Part shown: positions 34,979 through 47,112 of the stretch, piece after piece
How positions within the stretch are numbered: the stretch's first letter is position 1
Layout of the letters: each line of letters starts with the position of its first letter
Source of the DNA: Armillaria gallica
Taxonomy: Eukaryota; Basidiomycota; Agaricomycetes; Agaricales; Physalacriaceae
NCBI GenBank assembly: GCA_037576215.1
Contig: JBANDB010000017.1
Coordinates: 1,674,001 to 1,738,000, forward strand
DNA length: 64,000 bases
Direction: 5' to 3'
Position numbers and translations under genes: made by a program
The notes under the pieces: model-generated
What the model saw: only the letters and a program-made list of their open reading frames with translations
Told to the model about the DNA's origin: nothing
Database searches by the model: none

Positions 34979-37309
34979 AAAGATCAAAATGATCTCGCTT
35001 GGGCAGTAATCAGAAGACTCGGGACTTTCCAGATCTCTTGTTCTCTGGGAGGTGTAACAAGCACGGCGCCACGGACCCGGCATAAGACTACCAAATTTCG
35101 ATTCAAAGCTGCCGAGCTTCCTACAAAGCGAACATCTTTGATCGACAAGTATCCAACCTCCAGTCTTTCGTTCTGACTGGGCTTGCTGGTTAGCTACTCG
35201 CCGTCAACGAATTGGCCGACCATGCAGCTGACTCAGCCATAGGTTCACTACGCCCATACTCGTCGGTATTCACATTTTGATCGAATTCGTATGGACTTGG
35301 CCTTTGTGAGGACTTCTTCGCATACTACGACCCTCATGTTACCGAGTAACCCACTTAAGGCCGATGCATATCAGAACTCGAGCTAGATTCTTTCCCCGAA
35401 ATGTCGTAAGTGACCTAGGCACTATCCAGTGCACCCGGGCGGAGCTTTCCATTGATGATCAAGAACCAAGACCGCCTCCTGTGCTCTCCTCTTCTCTGGA
35501 GCCTCTTTCAAGGCGTCTTTCATGACTTCGTTCAATTCGTTGGATAACGCGAAATAAGGATCGAGAATTCGAGATTCGCAGAAGCAGCGCTAATGATCAC
35601 AATCAAAAAACGCTTTGCCATTGCTGAAAAGTCTGGTCAGGCTATTTTCGTATCGATCATAGATCTTCCAGTGCACGAGATATTATGGCAACAGTTACAC
35701 GTGTTCTATAGGGCATCGTACACATGGACTCGGAGGGGCGGTCAAGGGCGGTTGATTTCTTGCTTCGTTGCCTGTTCTATACAGAAATCGGGACTGGATG
35801 GTACTTCAAAATTCCCGTCTGCGCGATTTAGTCTCGAAACACCTCTTTCGAAACGATGACTCAAAATAACATTGAATTATTAGAAGCATCGCGCGCCGGT
35901 GATCGGCCTTGGGACGTTCATTGAGTGTGCCAAAGAATGCCGCCTGAACAGGAGACCTTTACGGCATAGCAAGGCTACATTTTGTGCTATGCAGCTAGGA
36001 AACAATGTTCCTACGGACGTGGCTGGTTTGTAATGAGTTTGGCGGGCGGAACTGGGCGGTGACTCTTTTGCGCAGTACACCGTTCGATGGAAAAAAGGAC
36101 ATCGTAGACTTCGGAACTCGGACCGCATCGCCGTTTAGTCCTGATTCAAACCAACTAACGTGAAATCGACCTTCCTTATCTTCCTCTCACAGTGAACCTT
36201 GTGGCACTTGGTTTTCAAAAAATATCATTTTCTAGCCTTCTCTGCTTCTTCTGCGTTTGTCCCAAGTCGCTTTGCGACTGGGCCTTTCACCTGGACCACT
36301 GAAACCCCCGTAAGTACCTAGTCGGTGAGAGTCGGTGTTGTCGTTCCCAAGGTATTGAGAGTTCAAGGAAAGTCGGGGACAGGATTTCAAGCGCCCGTGT
36401 TGCTTTTTCTTATATATGCTTTATTGCCTGAATGAAGTTATCTGGGGCACAATAGCTGCACAACAGTGTATATAAAATTTCTGTCGAAAGCAACCTTCCG
36501 AAACAGCCTCGCATGCGACGGACCGGCGCGAGACATCAAGGCCGGAGCCGGTGGTAAATCACAGTCACAGCACGTCACAACTCTTTCCTTCACGTTCACC
36601 ACCATGACAATATCGCTCAAGACTATTCCTTGCTGCAGTGGTTGCAGCACCGACAAATGTGTACCCCCCGAGAAATGGTATATCTCGTTCCATTTCTACC
36701 GGTTCGTTATAAGCCGATGTTGCGCTCGCTGGAAAGAGGCATTTTCACAAAATTTCATGTTAGGAAAGTGTGGACCAGTCGATAAGACTCTGTCGCAGCC
36801 GCGTACTGGTTTCTTCTACCATCGGTGACTCGTACGTTCTTCCTGACACGCAAGGGTTTTGCTGAAATGGCGCGAAGTTCACCCTGATGCCTTCAAGTTT
36901 ATCAATAGTCCGATAGGACTGTCGAGAGAGTTGATATGGATACCGGTCCCAAGCCGATGAAGTGGAGTGTGGTATAACTAAGGTACGTTCTACTGTATTT
37001 ACCTTGTTATCTGCTCATAGCGAGGATCAGGAATTCAAATCATCTGTTGTCTAGAAGGACTTGCACCCTCCGATGCAGTGCTCACAGTGCTTTCTGTCTC
37101 TTTGTCCGAAAGGATCTATCTTTCAGCATGGATTGTTGGGGCCCAGCACCTCCCAGGCCCGCATTCTGGACGTGATGATCAACTGGGCAGAGTCCACCAG
37201 GCAAGCGTACTCTCAAAACCCTGTGGACGATAACATTTTGAGGCGTGGGATATTGCCGTACGGGATTGAACGTCGGACTGAACGTGAGTCTTTTCTTCTT
37301 TGCCGGTAG
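34979..37309 (+). pseudogene. Decayed regulatory-domain sequence of a zinc-cluster factor
   Basis: Two islands read as protein. At 34979-35176 the frame KDQNDLAWAVIRRLGTFQIS runs to a TGA. At about 37130-37290, STSQARILDVMINWAESTRQ, followed by AYSQNPVDDNILRRG, resembles the middle part of basidiomycete C2H2/Zn2Cys6 factors. Between and after them no frame can be followed for long. They are on the same strand as, and downstream of, the factor at 33666, so they are best explained as its lost C-terminal domain. I cannot exclude small true exons within. Confidence 0.35.
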
Positions 37310-38074
37310 CTTGTCGCTTACGTAGGGCCGTCTAAAGAAACAAGCGTCCTCGGCAGGGCGGGAGACCATCATCGTACTTGATGCCGTCGCCCATCATAGT
37401 AGGGGGTCGCCTTCCATTCAGATCCATCCCCCTCTGGTCATTATGCTCGTGGGATACCTACGAGATGCGCGACGTCGGTGTCGAAGGCTCAGAAGGGAAG
37501 AAGGCAGCATCTTCCCCTTTCAAGATTTCTCTTCCTCGTAACCAGAAACCACATTCTTGTTCCAATCCAGGATGGTTTAGCCGGATCCGAGTACTATGCG
37601 TCTTCTATTTTGAAGTTCGATTCCGAACACGACTTCTTCGCATGACTCAGTTTATCTTCTGACGTGTTTCGCCATCTTTGTGCAAGTTATGGGGATTGTT
37701 GGTTTGATTACGTTGCCATGGCAAAAGGAACCCATTGCGGGGATCACTGCGAAAAAGTTACAGAGGCCCATCCTTCAGCTTTCGGGGACGACCAGTTCAT
37801 GTTTCGTTGTTGGAAGTGGAGTCTTTTTTACCGCCGGATTAGCTATCAAGCTTAAGGTACGTCGTTTTCTTTGCTGTATAGCATGTCTGAATTTTCTCTT
37901 CAGATTTGCTAAAACCAGGTTGTTACGGAGTTAACTTCGGCACGTATCGTCGTGATCGTAATCCATCAGTATCGTTGAGCGAAACAGTCGGAGAGAAAGA
38001 ACTGTTGATTCTGCAGACCAAGCCAGCCATGTTGTCGTTCAATCTGGATACCTCGCCACCTCCTACGTCCTCGG

Positions 38075-38270
38075 TTGTCACCATTAGGTTGTGTCCGCGG
38101 CCAAGCGAAACAAAATCGGACACCTACTCGCCATCTTTCTTGCCCCACGCGCAAAACTCAGAGACGAGGACCAACTTTAGACACCGAGGTCTGGTCTGGA
38201 TGCAACATCTGTCGCGCAAAGACTGTCGGTATGTCGATGAACCCGTTTGTCAATATTAAGTCCCTGACCC
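38075..38270 (+). pseudogene. Relic Zn2Cys6 cluster
   Basis: The frame KTQRRGPTLDTEVWSGCNIC is followed by RAKT. After a one-base shift the other frame gives CRYVDEPVCQY. Joined by eye these resemble a zinc cluster of the form CxxCRxxxxxC...PxCxxC preceded by a basic segment. No intact gene surrounds it. It is either a second factor or an out-of-order part of the decayed one to the left. Confidence 0.35.
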
Positions 38271-38544
38271 GCTTTTGATCCCCAGCACATGAGCGAGACT
38301 TCTTACAACTCTATTTTTTTAAATCCATTACCCGGGTCTTAATTGAAATTTGTCTTACACATCCTATCCGTACCCACTCACTTCCCGAGACGCTCAGACC
38401 AAAGGGGAAAACAGGTCATAGAATCATCGACAGCCTCGTTACTATAACCGGGCTGAGCAAAGACAAGTTAAACTACGGCAACTAAGGATACCGATCACAT
38501 CGTCGGCGTACGCTACCACTCAGCTTGACGGAGCACCCTTACCA

Positions 38545-39510
38545 TTATCGTCTGTCGCCATTCTGCTGCCCAGGGTCCGTCGCGTCCAGTCTGAGGAAGG
38601 CCGCGGTCCTGTAGTCCTCTGTGACCGTTTGTCGAGTTGCACTGGAGTTGGCAGTCGCCGCCCGATACTCCTTTCGGTCCTTGACCACTGTTATCTCCGT
38701 TCTGACCGACAGGTCCTGGCTGTGAGCCTCCATGAAATTTGACACGACCTCCTTCAGCCCCGCGGGGGGTGGGGGGGCTCCTCCCTTCATTCCGTGGTCC
38801 CGGCTGTCATTTTTTAGGACCCTTACCGGGTCGTTATCCTTCGAATTGATTACCATGGCCATCCTGATCTCCGTTCATCCCAGGTGGACCGTTATGTGGA
38901 CCGTTTTGGGGTCGCCATGCCTATCACCGGATGGTCCTTGTCCTTGACCACCGCTAAGACCACCATTACCACTGAATCCTTGTCTGCCGCCACCTGATGG
39001 AGGGTTACTGCCGCCTTCCTGAGCGCCTAGCGAGGTCGACTGTGACATGAACTCAGGAGAAATTTTGATGAGAATGTTTGCTCTTACCGCTGGGAGAGCG
39101 CATGTTGAAAACGCCATGGCGATGATGATGGAAATGCGCATGATAGATGGGGAGTAGTCCGGACTGACTTGTTCGAAAGAATGAGGAAAGCTTAAAGAAC
39201 CAGCCAATACAGAGGATTTCGAGCTTCTCTCCCTTACTTTTATACCTGGCTGTACGCGTCAATGTCAAATCGACATGTTGCGAGTTCAAGTGGCCCATGT
39301 GCGTGTTACGGACCGGCACTGGGATCAGAGCCGGCAGTCCGCAGCTCATCGTCACCTTGGAGAGCGACTTTCAGCTCCAACGTTGGAAGGAGCTGGTGGA
39401 AAGGCGTACGCAGTCCTTTGAAGACTGTATCCACACTATTGCCTGTCGTCGTCCATGCTGTAAACAACGGGTACCAAGCTTTCATGCACATGTTTGGTTA
39501 GCGTGATGAA
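38545..39510. repeat. Block duplication, unit 2 (glycine-rich gene and flank beside MFS D)
   Basis: Partner of 20990-21890 in the same orientation relative to the adjacent MFS gene. The flank shares caagtggcccatg, gttacggaccgg and the cagtc...gaagactgtatc stretch. Divergence is considerable, so the duplication is older than that of the A/B pair. Confidence 0.65.
38875..39141 (-). CDS. Small secreted glycine-rich protein, copy 2
   Basis: Two exons, 39141-39088 and 39039-38875, joined over a 48-bp in-frame intron, give 72 residues. MRISIIIAMAFSTCALPA is a clean signal peptide, followed by a Gly/Ser/Gln-rich chain (GGGRQGFSGNGGLSGGQGQ). Beyond the stop, to about 38550, other frames stay rich in Gly, Asn and Gln (GQNGDNSGQGPKG), so the ancestral protein was probably longer and this copy is shortened by a frame change. 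It is divergent from MFS copy D, matching the arrangement at copy C. An extracellular location is likely; function unknown. Confidence 0.45.
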   Translation of the reverse strand: MRISIIIAMAFSTCALPAVRANILIKISPEFMSQSTSLGAQEGGSNPPSGGGRQGFSGNGGLSGGQGQGPSGDRHGDPKTVHITVHLG

Positions 39511-40127
39511 AGTCTTCTTTTGATGATCGGTGGACGCTTGGAAAAAGTTAACATGGGTCAAAACTTTGGGTTATTGTACAGATGTCAGGCTAGGATATCA
39601 AAGTAGGACCGTTGGAGTTGCTCGCTGGCATAGATGCATACGTTGCTACCGAAAGGCAATGGGTCAAATTATCCATTCCCCGAGTTGAATCCACGTTCCG
39701 CGCGTGAAAGAAGGAATCTGCTGAGGCATAGATGAGGTGAAACGGAAAGGTTCTATAACGCAGCCATCAATGAGTCCCTTCGACTTTACAGTTTCCGGTC
39801 TGCGTTCGCCATCATTCACGTGGCAAACGCATGCTAGCATAATCAAGAAGGTTCGTCATTTAAAATAAACTATGAATTCTTGGTTATAAGTAAAGGCGCG
39901 AATATTTATCAGAGCCTTGCAGGTCCAATGAATAGGCAAAAAAGTTATATGCCTAATACATGCTCGCCCGCGCTATAATCATATTGGACGTTCCATTTAT
40001 CAGAGCACACTGCGACACACGAAAGGATGCACTCGAACACTGCTGGAACCTCGTTCAGATTTACTTATATTCCATGCAGAACGATATATATATCCCAGAT
40101 ATCGGGTGAAACGACGACACATTCCAA
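39511..40127. other. Intergenic, upstream of MFS copy D
   Basis: The promoter side of copy D. Unlike B, C and E it lacks the conserved gggtataaagacc block; only an AT-rich atatatatatccc stretch lies 35-45 bases before the ATG. No gene seen. Confidence 0.35.
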
Positions 40128-41896
40128 ATGTCAACGTACAGCGTCGACTCTGTTTCTTCTAAGCGACGGCTCGCCGGTCCTTCCATCTTTGCAGCTCCTG
40201 CGGATGAGAAGCAAGACGGTGAATCGGAGCTCGCAATCAAGAACGATGATCTCACTGACTCAGTCTCGGAGAGAAGGTATCTTCGATCATCTTCTGCGAA
40301 AACCCTCAACTGAGGCCCTCTCGCACCAGATTACTTCGGCGTCTGGACTTGCGAATCATGCCCAGCGTCGTGTTATTATACTTATTCAACATCGTTGCCC
40401 GTAACAATATAGTCTGTGCTCCTTCTGACATTCAATCTTTTGTTTACACACAACCGTCATTCTAGGGCAATGCCAGAATCCTCAACGCTACGCTGGTGAC
40501 TCTAATTCCCAGGTCCTGGATATGACGGACCACCAGTTTCTTAACGCGCTTTTAGTTTTCTTTCTTCCGTGTATCCTGCTCGGAATGTCATCGACGTACA
40601 TGCTAAAATACTTCTCACCATCCTGTTGGCTTGCGTTTCTCGCGCTTGGTTAGGGAGCGACTGATATAGCTATCGGTGCATCGCAGAACTATAGAACACT
40701 TATTTCTCTGTGAGTAGTATTAGGTGCATTTGAGTCAGGTGTGTAGTAAACCTCATACCCGAGTTGTCCCTTTAATCTATGTGTCAGGCCTCTATCCGGG
40801 AATAATATATCTTCTCACATTGTACGAATGATTCACTCCTCCACTGCTACATTGTAACTCAATAAGTTCACAGTTGGTACCGTCTTGAAGAACGTTCAGT
40901 CCGCCTGACTATAATAACTGGAGCTCCAGCCCTCGGAGGGGTTCTCAGTGGGCTCATCGCATACGGAGTAGGACATTTGAATGGAGCTCGGGGTCTTGAA
41001 GGCTGGCGATGGTTGTTCATCGTAGAAGGTGCACCATCCTGCCTCCTCGCCATCGGTCTGTTATTTTTCTTGCCCTCCTACCCGGAGAACGCATTATGGC
41101 TATCATCTGACGATTGTGATCTGTCCATCCGTCGCCTAAAACACGAAGCGTGTAAGTCCACAGGACATGACAAGTTGACGTGGGAGGGCGCCAAAGCTAC
41201 GTTGAGAGATGAACGACTCTATCTGCATTATTTAGCGTTCTTCGCTCCAACCACTACTTTCTCAAGTCTGTCGCTTTTCTCGCCAACCCTAGTCAGTGGT
41301 CTGGGCTATGAGGGGCTAAATGCACAACTGTTCACGATCCCGCCGCTCGTCCTAGCGATTGCGGCTTCGGTCTCGGTGTCATGGATAATAGATAGATACC
41401 GAACCAGGTGGATGCCTGCATTCATATCGGTGGTTTTTAGCGGAGTATCATTTTTCGTCCAAGGTATGTGAATTTCACATCACGAGTTTATTCGGATTGA
41501 CTTCCTCCAGGTGCACTACCACCGACTTCTTTCAAAGCGCGCTATGCAATGCTTTGTACAGGGACGATGTTTTCATATGCAGCTTTTCCGCTCCTCTTGA
41601 CCTGGCTTACGGGGAACCTTCGGGGTACGGATGCGATGACCATGGCCATTCCTATGAATATGATGATGGGCACGTTGGGGATGATAACTGCTGTCCCTTC
41701 TGTGTGATTGAGCGTATGTTCATCTTTACAAGGTATTTTCATCTACAAGAAGACTGAAGCACCGGGATATCCTACCGGACATTATACAAACGGAACCCTA
41801 TCATTTGTTAGTGCATTATGCATTGGCGTATTAGCATTTATCTATACAAGGAGGAATATGGCGCTGGAAGCTGGGCAGAGCCAGTGGATAGTCTGA
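40128..41896 (+). pseudogene. MFS transporter copy D, inactivated
   Basis: Exon order and intron sites follow copy C. MSTYSVDSVSSKRRLAG opens it, exon 2 has LLRRLDLRIMPSVVLLY, and exons 5-7 are well kept (GARGLEGWRWLFIVEGAP; WLTGNLRGTDAMTMA; tail AGQSQWIV). Exon 3 is broken: a frame change just after GNARILNA, then in-frame TAG (in LALG-stop-GAT) and TGA (before VVLGAFESG). The second half alone, starting at 40977, keeps an open frame of 164 codons. The lesions cluster in the first membrane half, so no working 12-helix transporter can be made. Confidence 0.82.
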
Positions 41897-42601
41897 AATA
41901 GTAGGCCGCTGTATTTATCTCGAGCGTCTGTATTTTTTGGTGTACCCAGCGTCTTGGGGACCGAGCGCGCTTGGATATTTTATTGTATACAAATCGAATG
42001 GTGAACTAGATGCAATTAATGTCAGCTACTAAGTGTCGATAAATGGCTTCATTGATGTATCGAAAGTCTTCATGCGACAGACAACATATTGAATACCTGT
42101 TGAATGAAAGTAGATCCCGCATATTTGGGTCCTCGGAAGAGTCTAAGCGAAGGGAAGTAGTCTTTGGCTCTGCTAGTACGGAAAGAACCGAGGACTGACA
42201 GAGTAGGTGGAGGCATCTGAAAGCGATTGTGAATGAGGCAAAGGAATAGCCTCACTCAAGGAAGGATAGGCCTGTAGTTGTGGGATGACATGGGCCATGC
42301 CAGCGGGAAAGAGGTACCTCGAAAGGGACAGCCGCAGGAGAGATTCGGTCGCTGCATCTCTTCATGGTACTTCGTGCGATGTCATAAATGAACCGTAAAT
42401 GTTACGCTCAGAAGATGTTTCGATGAGGAATTCTGATCATGATAATAATCGTCGCTTCTCCCACCGATTCGGTGGTAGCCTCTGAGCTATAGGGATCCGC
42501 AAAGGAACACGAGCTGTAAACGACTGGATGCTGGAAACTGGTATTAGTATTACAGGCTGGAAACTCGATAGACGAAGACACAGGCATAAAACCCAGAAAT
42601 A
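41897..42601. other. Convergent 3' flanks of MFS copies D and E
   Basis: Copies D and E end facing each other across 700 bases. No gene, RNA or repeat is recognisable. Confidence 0.35.
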
Positions 42602-44378
42602 TCAAACTGTCAAAGGATGCTGTCCAACGTCCAGATACCTATTCTTCTTTTGATAAATGCATCTCAACACCTGAACACATGCTGCGCCTACTAACAACAC
42701 TGCTCCGTTGGTATAATGCCCCGTTGGATATGCTGGCGCTTCTCTCGGCTCGTATATACACACTCCTGATAAAGATAAGTCTTGAAGTACGATGGAATAG
42801 ACGAGAAGCCTACCGATGGCTTGTCCCACCACTGAAGGTATCATATTAAATGGAATAGCCAATGTTGTTCCATTTGTGTCCCTTAGATTGTCAGCAAACC
42901 ACGTCAGCATTGACGCATAGGGCATGAAAGTAAACGTAAATGCGAAGCAGAGTAACACATAACGGGCCACAAATGCTGTTGCCGGCACCATACCTATAAT
43001 TTTCGTCATTCAGCTTCATTGAACATGCCTACACTGAGACATACCTTGAACAATAAACGTCGTCCCTGCTAATACAAATGACACCAGTATACACATTGAC
43101 CAAGCCCGATACCTATCCGCCACCGCCGATAACCCCACCGAAGCGATGAATGCAGTCGCAAGCGGAGGGATGGCCAACAACTGCGCATCCCGGCCCTCGT
43201 ATCCCAGTCTACTAACAATCGTCGGCACGAAAAGCCACATGCTCTGTTCAGGTACAGAGAAAGCGACACTCAATAAGTAGTGCAAATACAGCCGTCCATT
43301 CTTTAAGGTGGATTTTGCGCCGTCCCACGTTATCTTGTCGTGTCCCACAGACATGGACGACTCTTGTTTCATGCGGCGGACAGCGAGAGCACGATCGTCA
43401 TTGGAGAGCCATGTTGCATTCTCGGGGTAAGATGGTAAGAAGCGGTATACGAGGATTACGAGCGTGCATAGTGGTGTGCCTTCAATGAGGGATAACCATC
43501 GCCAACTTTCCAAACCTCGAATGCCGTTCAAACAGCCAACTCCATACACAATACATCCGCTGAATGCGGCTTCGAGTGGTAGAGATGCCAATATCAGCGA
43601 TATACGCAGGGAGCGCTCTTGAAGGCGATACAAGCTGCAGGAAGGACAAGAAGGAACTGAGAACGAGGAAGACATGGAAAGAGGAGCAACTGTACAATGT
43701 GAAGAAGTAAACTACGCCAGGTGGACCCCCTAGGACGAATCCGTAAGAAGTATGATTTTGATAAGCTAATTGGTGGCGTACCTATGCTGAAGGCGCTCAT
43801 TAAGAGACGGAAAAAGAGCACCGTGATGTAGTTCTGAGACGCAGCCATAACCATAAGGCTTGCTCCAGACCCCAGCACGATAAAAGCGAGCGAAGATAGC
43901 GGCGAGAAGTATTTAAGCATATAATTCGATGGGATTGGGAAGAGCACACGGCCACCAGCGAGATAGAGGCTACGGCGAGAAACTGACGTCAGGTCATATG
44001 TAACACATGCAGAAGGGAGTCACCAGTGTCGGCGTTGAGAGTAATGCTGTTTCCCTGGGAGAGGACGTCTTTGTTAGTTAGCAGCTTAATGGTTAGGGAA
44101 GGACACACAAGACTTTCGGAAGCCGCGCCAGCAGAAATGAAAGTTGCAACAAAAGCTGGGATGATTCGAAGGTCGAGCTGCCTGAGTAACCTGGTACCAT
44201 ATCCATTCAGTCTGGGGGTCAGCTGGGAAATATGAGCGTCATACCTTTTCTCTGCAGCGACATCTATAACATTGTTGTCGTCGACAACGATTCAGGCTTC
44301 CCTATCTTTGTTAGCTGCTGCATCGGGAGTAGGAGACAAATCAGAAGCGCCGTTGGGAGGGAAATGAAAGGGCGCCAT
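42602..44378 (-). pseudogene. MFS transporter copy E, inactivated
   Basis: Paralogue with the common intron pattern. The ATG at 44378 gives MAPFHFPPNGASDLSPT, but a TGA (44294-44292) replaces a codon before the IVVDDNNVIDVAAEKR segment. Exon 3 has a second TGA (43991-43989) after LLHVLHMT and a frame change before PSNYMLKYFSPL. Exons 5-7 are intact and close to copy B (SMSVGHDKITWDGAKSTLKN; LRDTNGTTLAIPF; tail GQHPLTV). The promoter block is still recognisable upstream, so loss of coding capacity may postdate loss of nothing else. Confidence 0.82.
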
Positions 44379-44429
44379 GGTGAGAACAGAGAAAGGGGAG
44401 AACACATCCAGTCACAAAATGGGCTGGTC

Positions 44430-44435
44430 TTTATA
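44430..44435 (-). promoter_or_regulatory. TATA box of pseudogene MFS E
   Basis: TATAAA about 52 bases before the ATG in the same block (ctgtcaacg...gcaagcagaaattccatggatataaagacc) as in B and C, with a longer insertion in the middle. Confidence 0.55.
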
Positions 44436-45755
44436 TCCATGGAATTTCTGCTTGCAGTCGTTTGTGTGTTGAACGTCAACGTTGACAGTGTGATTATCGA
44501 AGGATTGTCGAATGACGACTCGAGTGACGCGCGTCATCATAAGAAATTCTGAATATTAATGTCAATGACGCATGATCGCTCGCGGGACAAACACCAACTT
44601 TCAGGGACCTATAGACATCTACAGTTTCGAGAGGGACGACCATAAATGTATCTGACGGGAGGGCCTCGAAGACGATGCGACACATACTGAGGTCGATGGC
44701 GACGATCCATGCAGCGTTATGTAAAGTTGGTTTGGAAATCGCGCAATTTGAAACCAGTCATCGGAGAGTGGCAGGGCTGAGCCTTGCAGGCGGTGGTTTC
44801 TCTGGTTTAGTGAGCGTTGGATAGAATATAAATGGTCCTGGTCCTCGAATGCTCGACGGACTCCGGAGAGCATCTGCGAGATGGCCGAAGTTTGTTTGGA
44901 CGTTTTCGTTCCTGCCCGGTACACACCACACCACACCACTGATTGCCGGCAGGCCGCGGATGCGGCTTTATGTTTATTTGCCGAACGTTTGAACCCTTCA
45001 AGTTCCACTTTCCCCTTGCTCCCCCTTTATCAATTCATGCGAGGAGTTACAGTGGTTCGTTTCTCATGACGGTTTTGACCAAGACAGTCATATGAAGACC
45101 TTCTGTCAGATTCTGCTGGAAAACTAGCACCGGCGTCGCTGAGGCACCGTGCCTTCCATCATCCCGATTACACAGCCTGAGTCAAGGACCAATGACATGT
45201 TTTCGTTCTCTTCTTCACTCGACATCGACATCTAAATGAAGGGGCAGAGAGATGATGTCTGCCAACTACTGGATTCACTTGAGGTGATTATCTTCTTCAC
45301 TGGATCTGAGCTGGAAATTGATACTCTCCCATCCAAATCCAGATAGTGACAAGACACAGCACGAGTGCCAACGACCTCCTTGATAACACAGCTCTTATTC
45401 TACGCCAAATTCTCACCTCGGTGCTCTCAATATCTGGTGACTCGCGCAGTGGATGGCTAATTACCGGGTGCATGAACATACAGTCGTAAAGTTGCTGCCG
45501 CATCTGATTCCGTCTGGATACTGATCGAGTCAAAGGTATCTCTGGATGCTGTCCGATGATATCAAACGTGCCAATCACCGCTTTGAAACGATCGTCCTAG
45601 AAAACGCGGCGTGGAACATTTCGCAAGAAGCTCGGATAATGAAAGCCGACTTCCTGGTGAGCGCATTCTCTCATTTACGACCTCTTAATTGATGCAATAG
45701 GTAGTACTGCATCTGCAATAATTCGGAAGTAAAATTTGATCCGTTTGAGTCGCAC
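44436..45755. other. Intergenic with one possible exon on the minus strand
   Basis: At 45600-45297 (minus) a frame after a tttctag acceptor reads DDRFKAVIGTFDIIGQHP to a stop, with one hydrophobic stretch (LALVLCLVTIWIWMG) near the end. No partner exon was found and the family is unknown. The rest shows nothing. The true start of the kinase gene could lie near the right end. Confidence 0.3.
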
Positions 45756-47112
45756 ATGCGAAACTTTCTGCTCTTCCAAGAATCATGGAGAAACATCGCG
45801 CACTTTGCTTCAGAGGATCCTCATCGCGTCGTCGACTTTCTTCAGAAGGTGGTAGAACATCCACCGTATAATTTACGTTATTGCCCGCTAACGTCGGCCC
45901 CAGGAGATTGACTCTGCCGTAGACCACCAATATAGAGCACGTTGCACACGTTGCCTTTTTTATTTGGTGAAAATTCACGATATTTTACCATCCTCATTGA
46001 CCTGCATGAACATCGTCAAAGAGGGAAACCACGCAGTCGTCGCAGGAGGTTTTTCGGTAAGTCTCAATAGCTCCCTTGTCGACCTCAGCACGAATTACAC
46101 CATGTCCAAGGATATTTGGAAAGGTCGGAAAGCGGATGATGGATCTCTGGTATGCTTGAAAGTTCTCCGAATTTTTGTGAACAACGGAGTGCAAAACGCC
46201 GACACGATCATTTCAGTGAGTACGTCTTAGCCTAGGAGAACGTGAATTGACCTCTTCCATCGCTAAGAAATTTTGCCGCGAGGCGCTGGTATGGCGGAAC
46301 GTAAAACATCCGAACGTACTTCCGTTCCTTGGCGTCAATAAGGAGCTTTTTGCTCCAAGTTTCTGCTTGATATCGCCCTGGATGGACAACGGAAACATCA
46401 TGTCCTTTCTCCGTCATCATCCTCGCCTCGATCGCCTAATTTCAGTAAGGGTCTTTCCGAGCTCCACAACGCTTACTTTGAACGAACATCCAGATAACTG
46501 ATGTCGCACGCGGAATGGCATACCTACATTCCCTCGAACCTCCAATCGTTCATGCGGACATTCGAGGTGTGAGTTCCATCTCGTAATAATGACACGATAT
46601 CCCTCATTTGAACTCTTTCTATTCAGGCAAACATACTTATCACTAGCGACCTCCGATGCTGCCTCGCCGATTTTGGCCTCGCGCTGGCTGTCGAACCTCC
46701 ATCTTCCTCGTCTTGTAGCAACAGCGTCTCCGGTTCTCTGCGATGGCTCGCTCCCGAGATCCTTGACTTTCATTTATTTGATCCACGATACCTGGCTGCC
46801 CGGGACGTCTATGCTTTTGGTTGTACTACCGTTGAGGTGCTCCCTGACGTCCTCGCCTAATCCTATTGGATTCTGAATGCCTATTCCTCATAGATATTCA
46901 CAGGCAAGCCACCCTATCCACACATTCATCACGACTCTGCGATCATCCATGAGGTCCTCACAAAAGGCAATCGTCCGGAACGACCATCTTTAATGCCAGA
47001 TGAGCTCTGGAAGCTCGTCAGTCAATGCTTTCTTACTTCTGCTGATCGGAGACCTCTTTCGAGCGATCTTCTTTATAATTTAGAAGAACTAGTATCCTTC
47101 CCTCCTGGATAG
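45756..47112 (+). CDS. Protein kinase, basidiomycete TKL-like
   Basis: Seven exons (45756-45848, 45904-46056, 46111-46215, 46268-46444, 46494-46568, 46627-46836, 46894-47112) give 343 residues. All kinase landmarks are present: GGFSDIWKG (Gly loop), the lysine in VCLKVLRIF, Glu in FCREALVWRNVKHPN, VHADIRGANILI (the HRD region reads HAD), LADFGLAL, RWLAPEIL and the AARDVYAFG helix. HxDIRGAN loops are common in the expanded TKL-like kinases of Agaricomycetes. Three introns are in frame and easily missed. The N-terminal helical region (NFLLFQESWRNIAHF) extends upstream of the chosen ATG, so an additional 5' exon is possible. Likely a cytosolic Ser/Thr kinase; substrate unknown. Confidence 0.85.
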
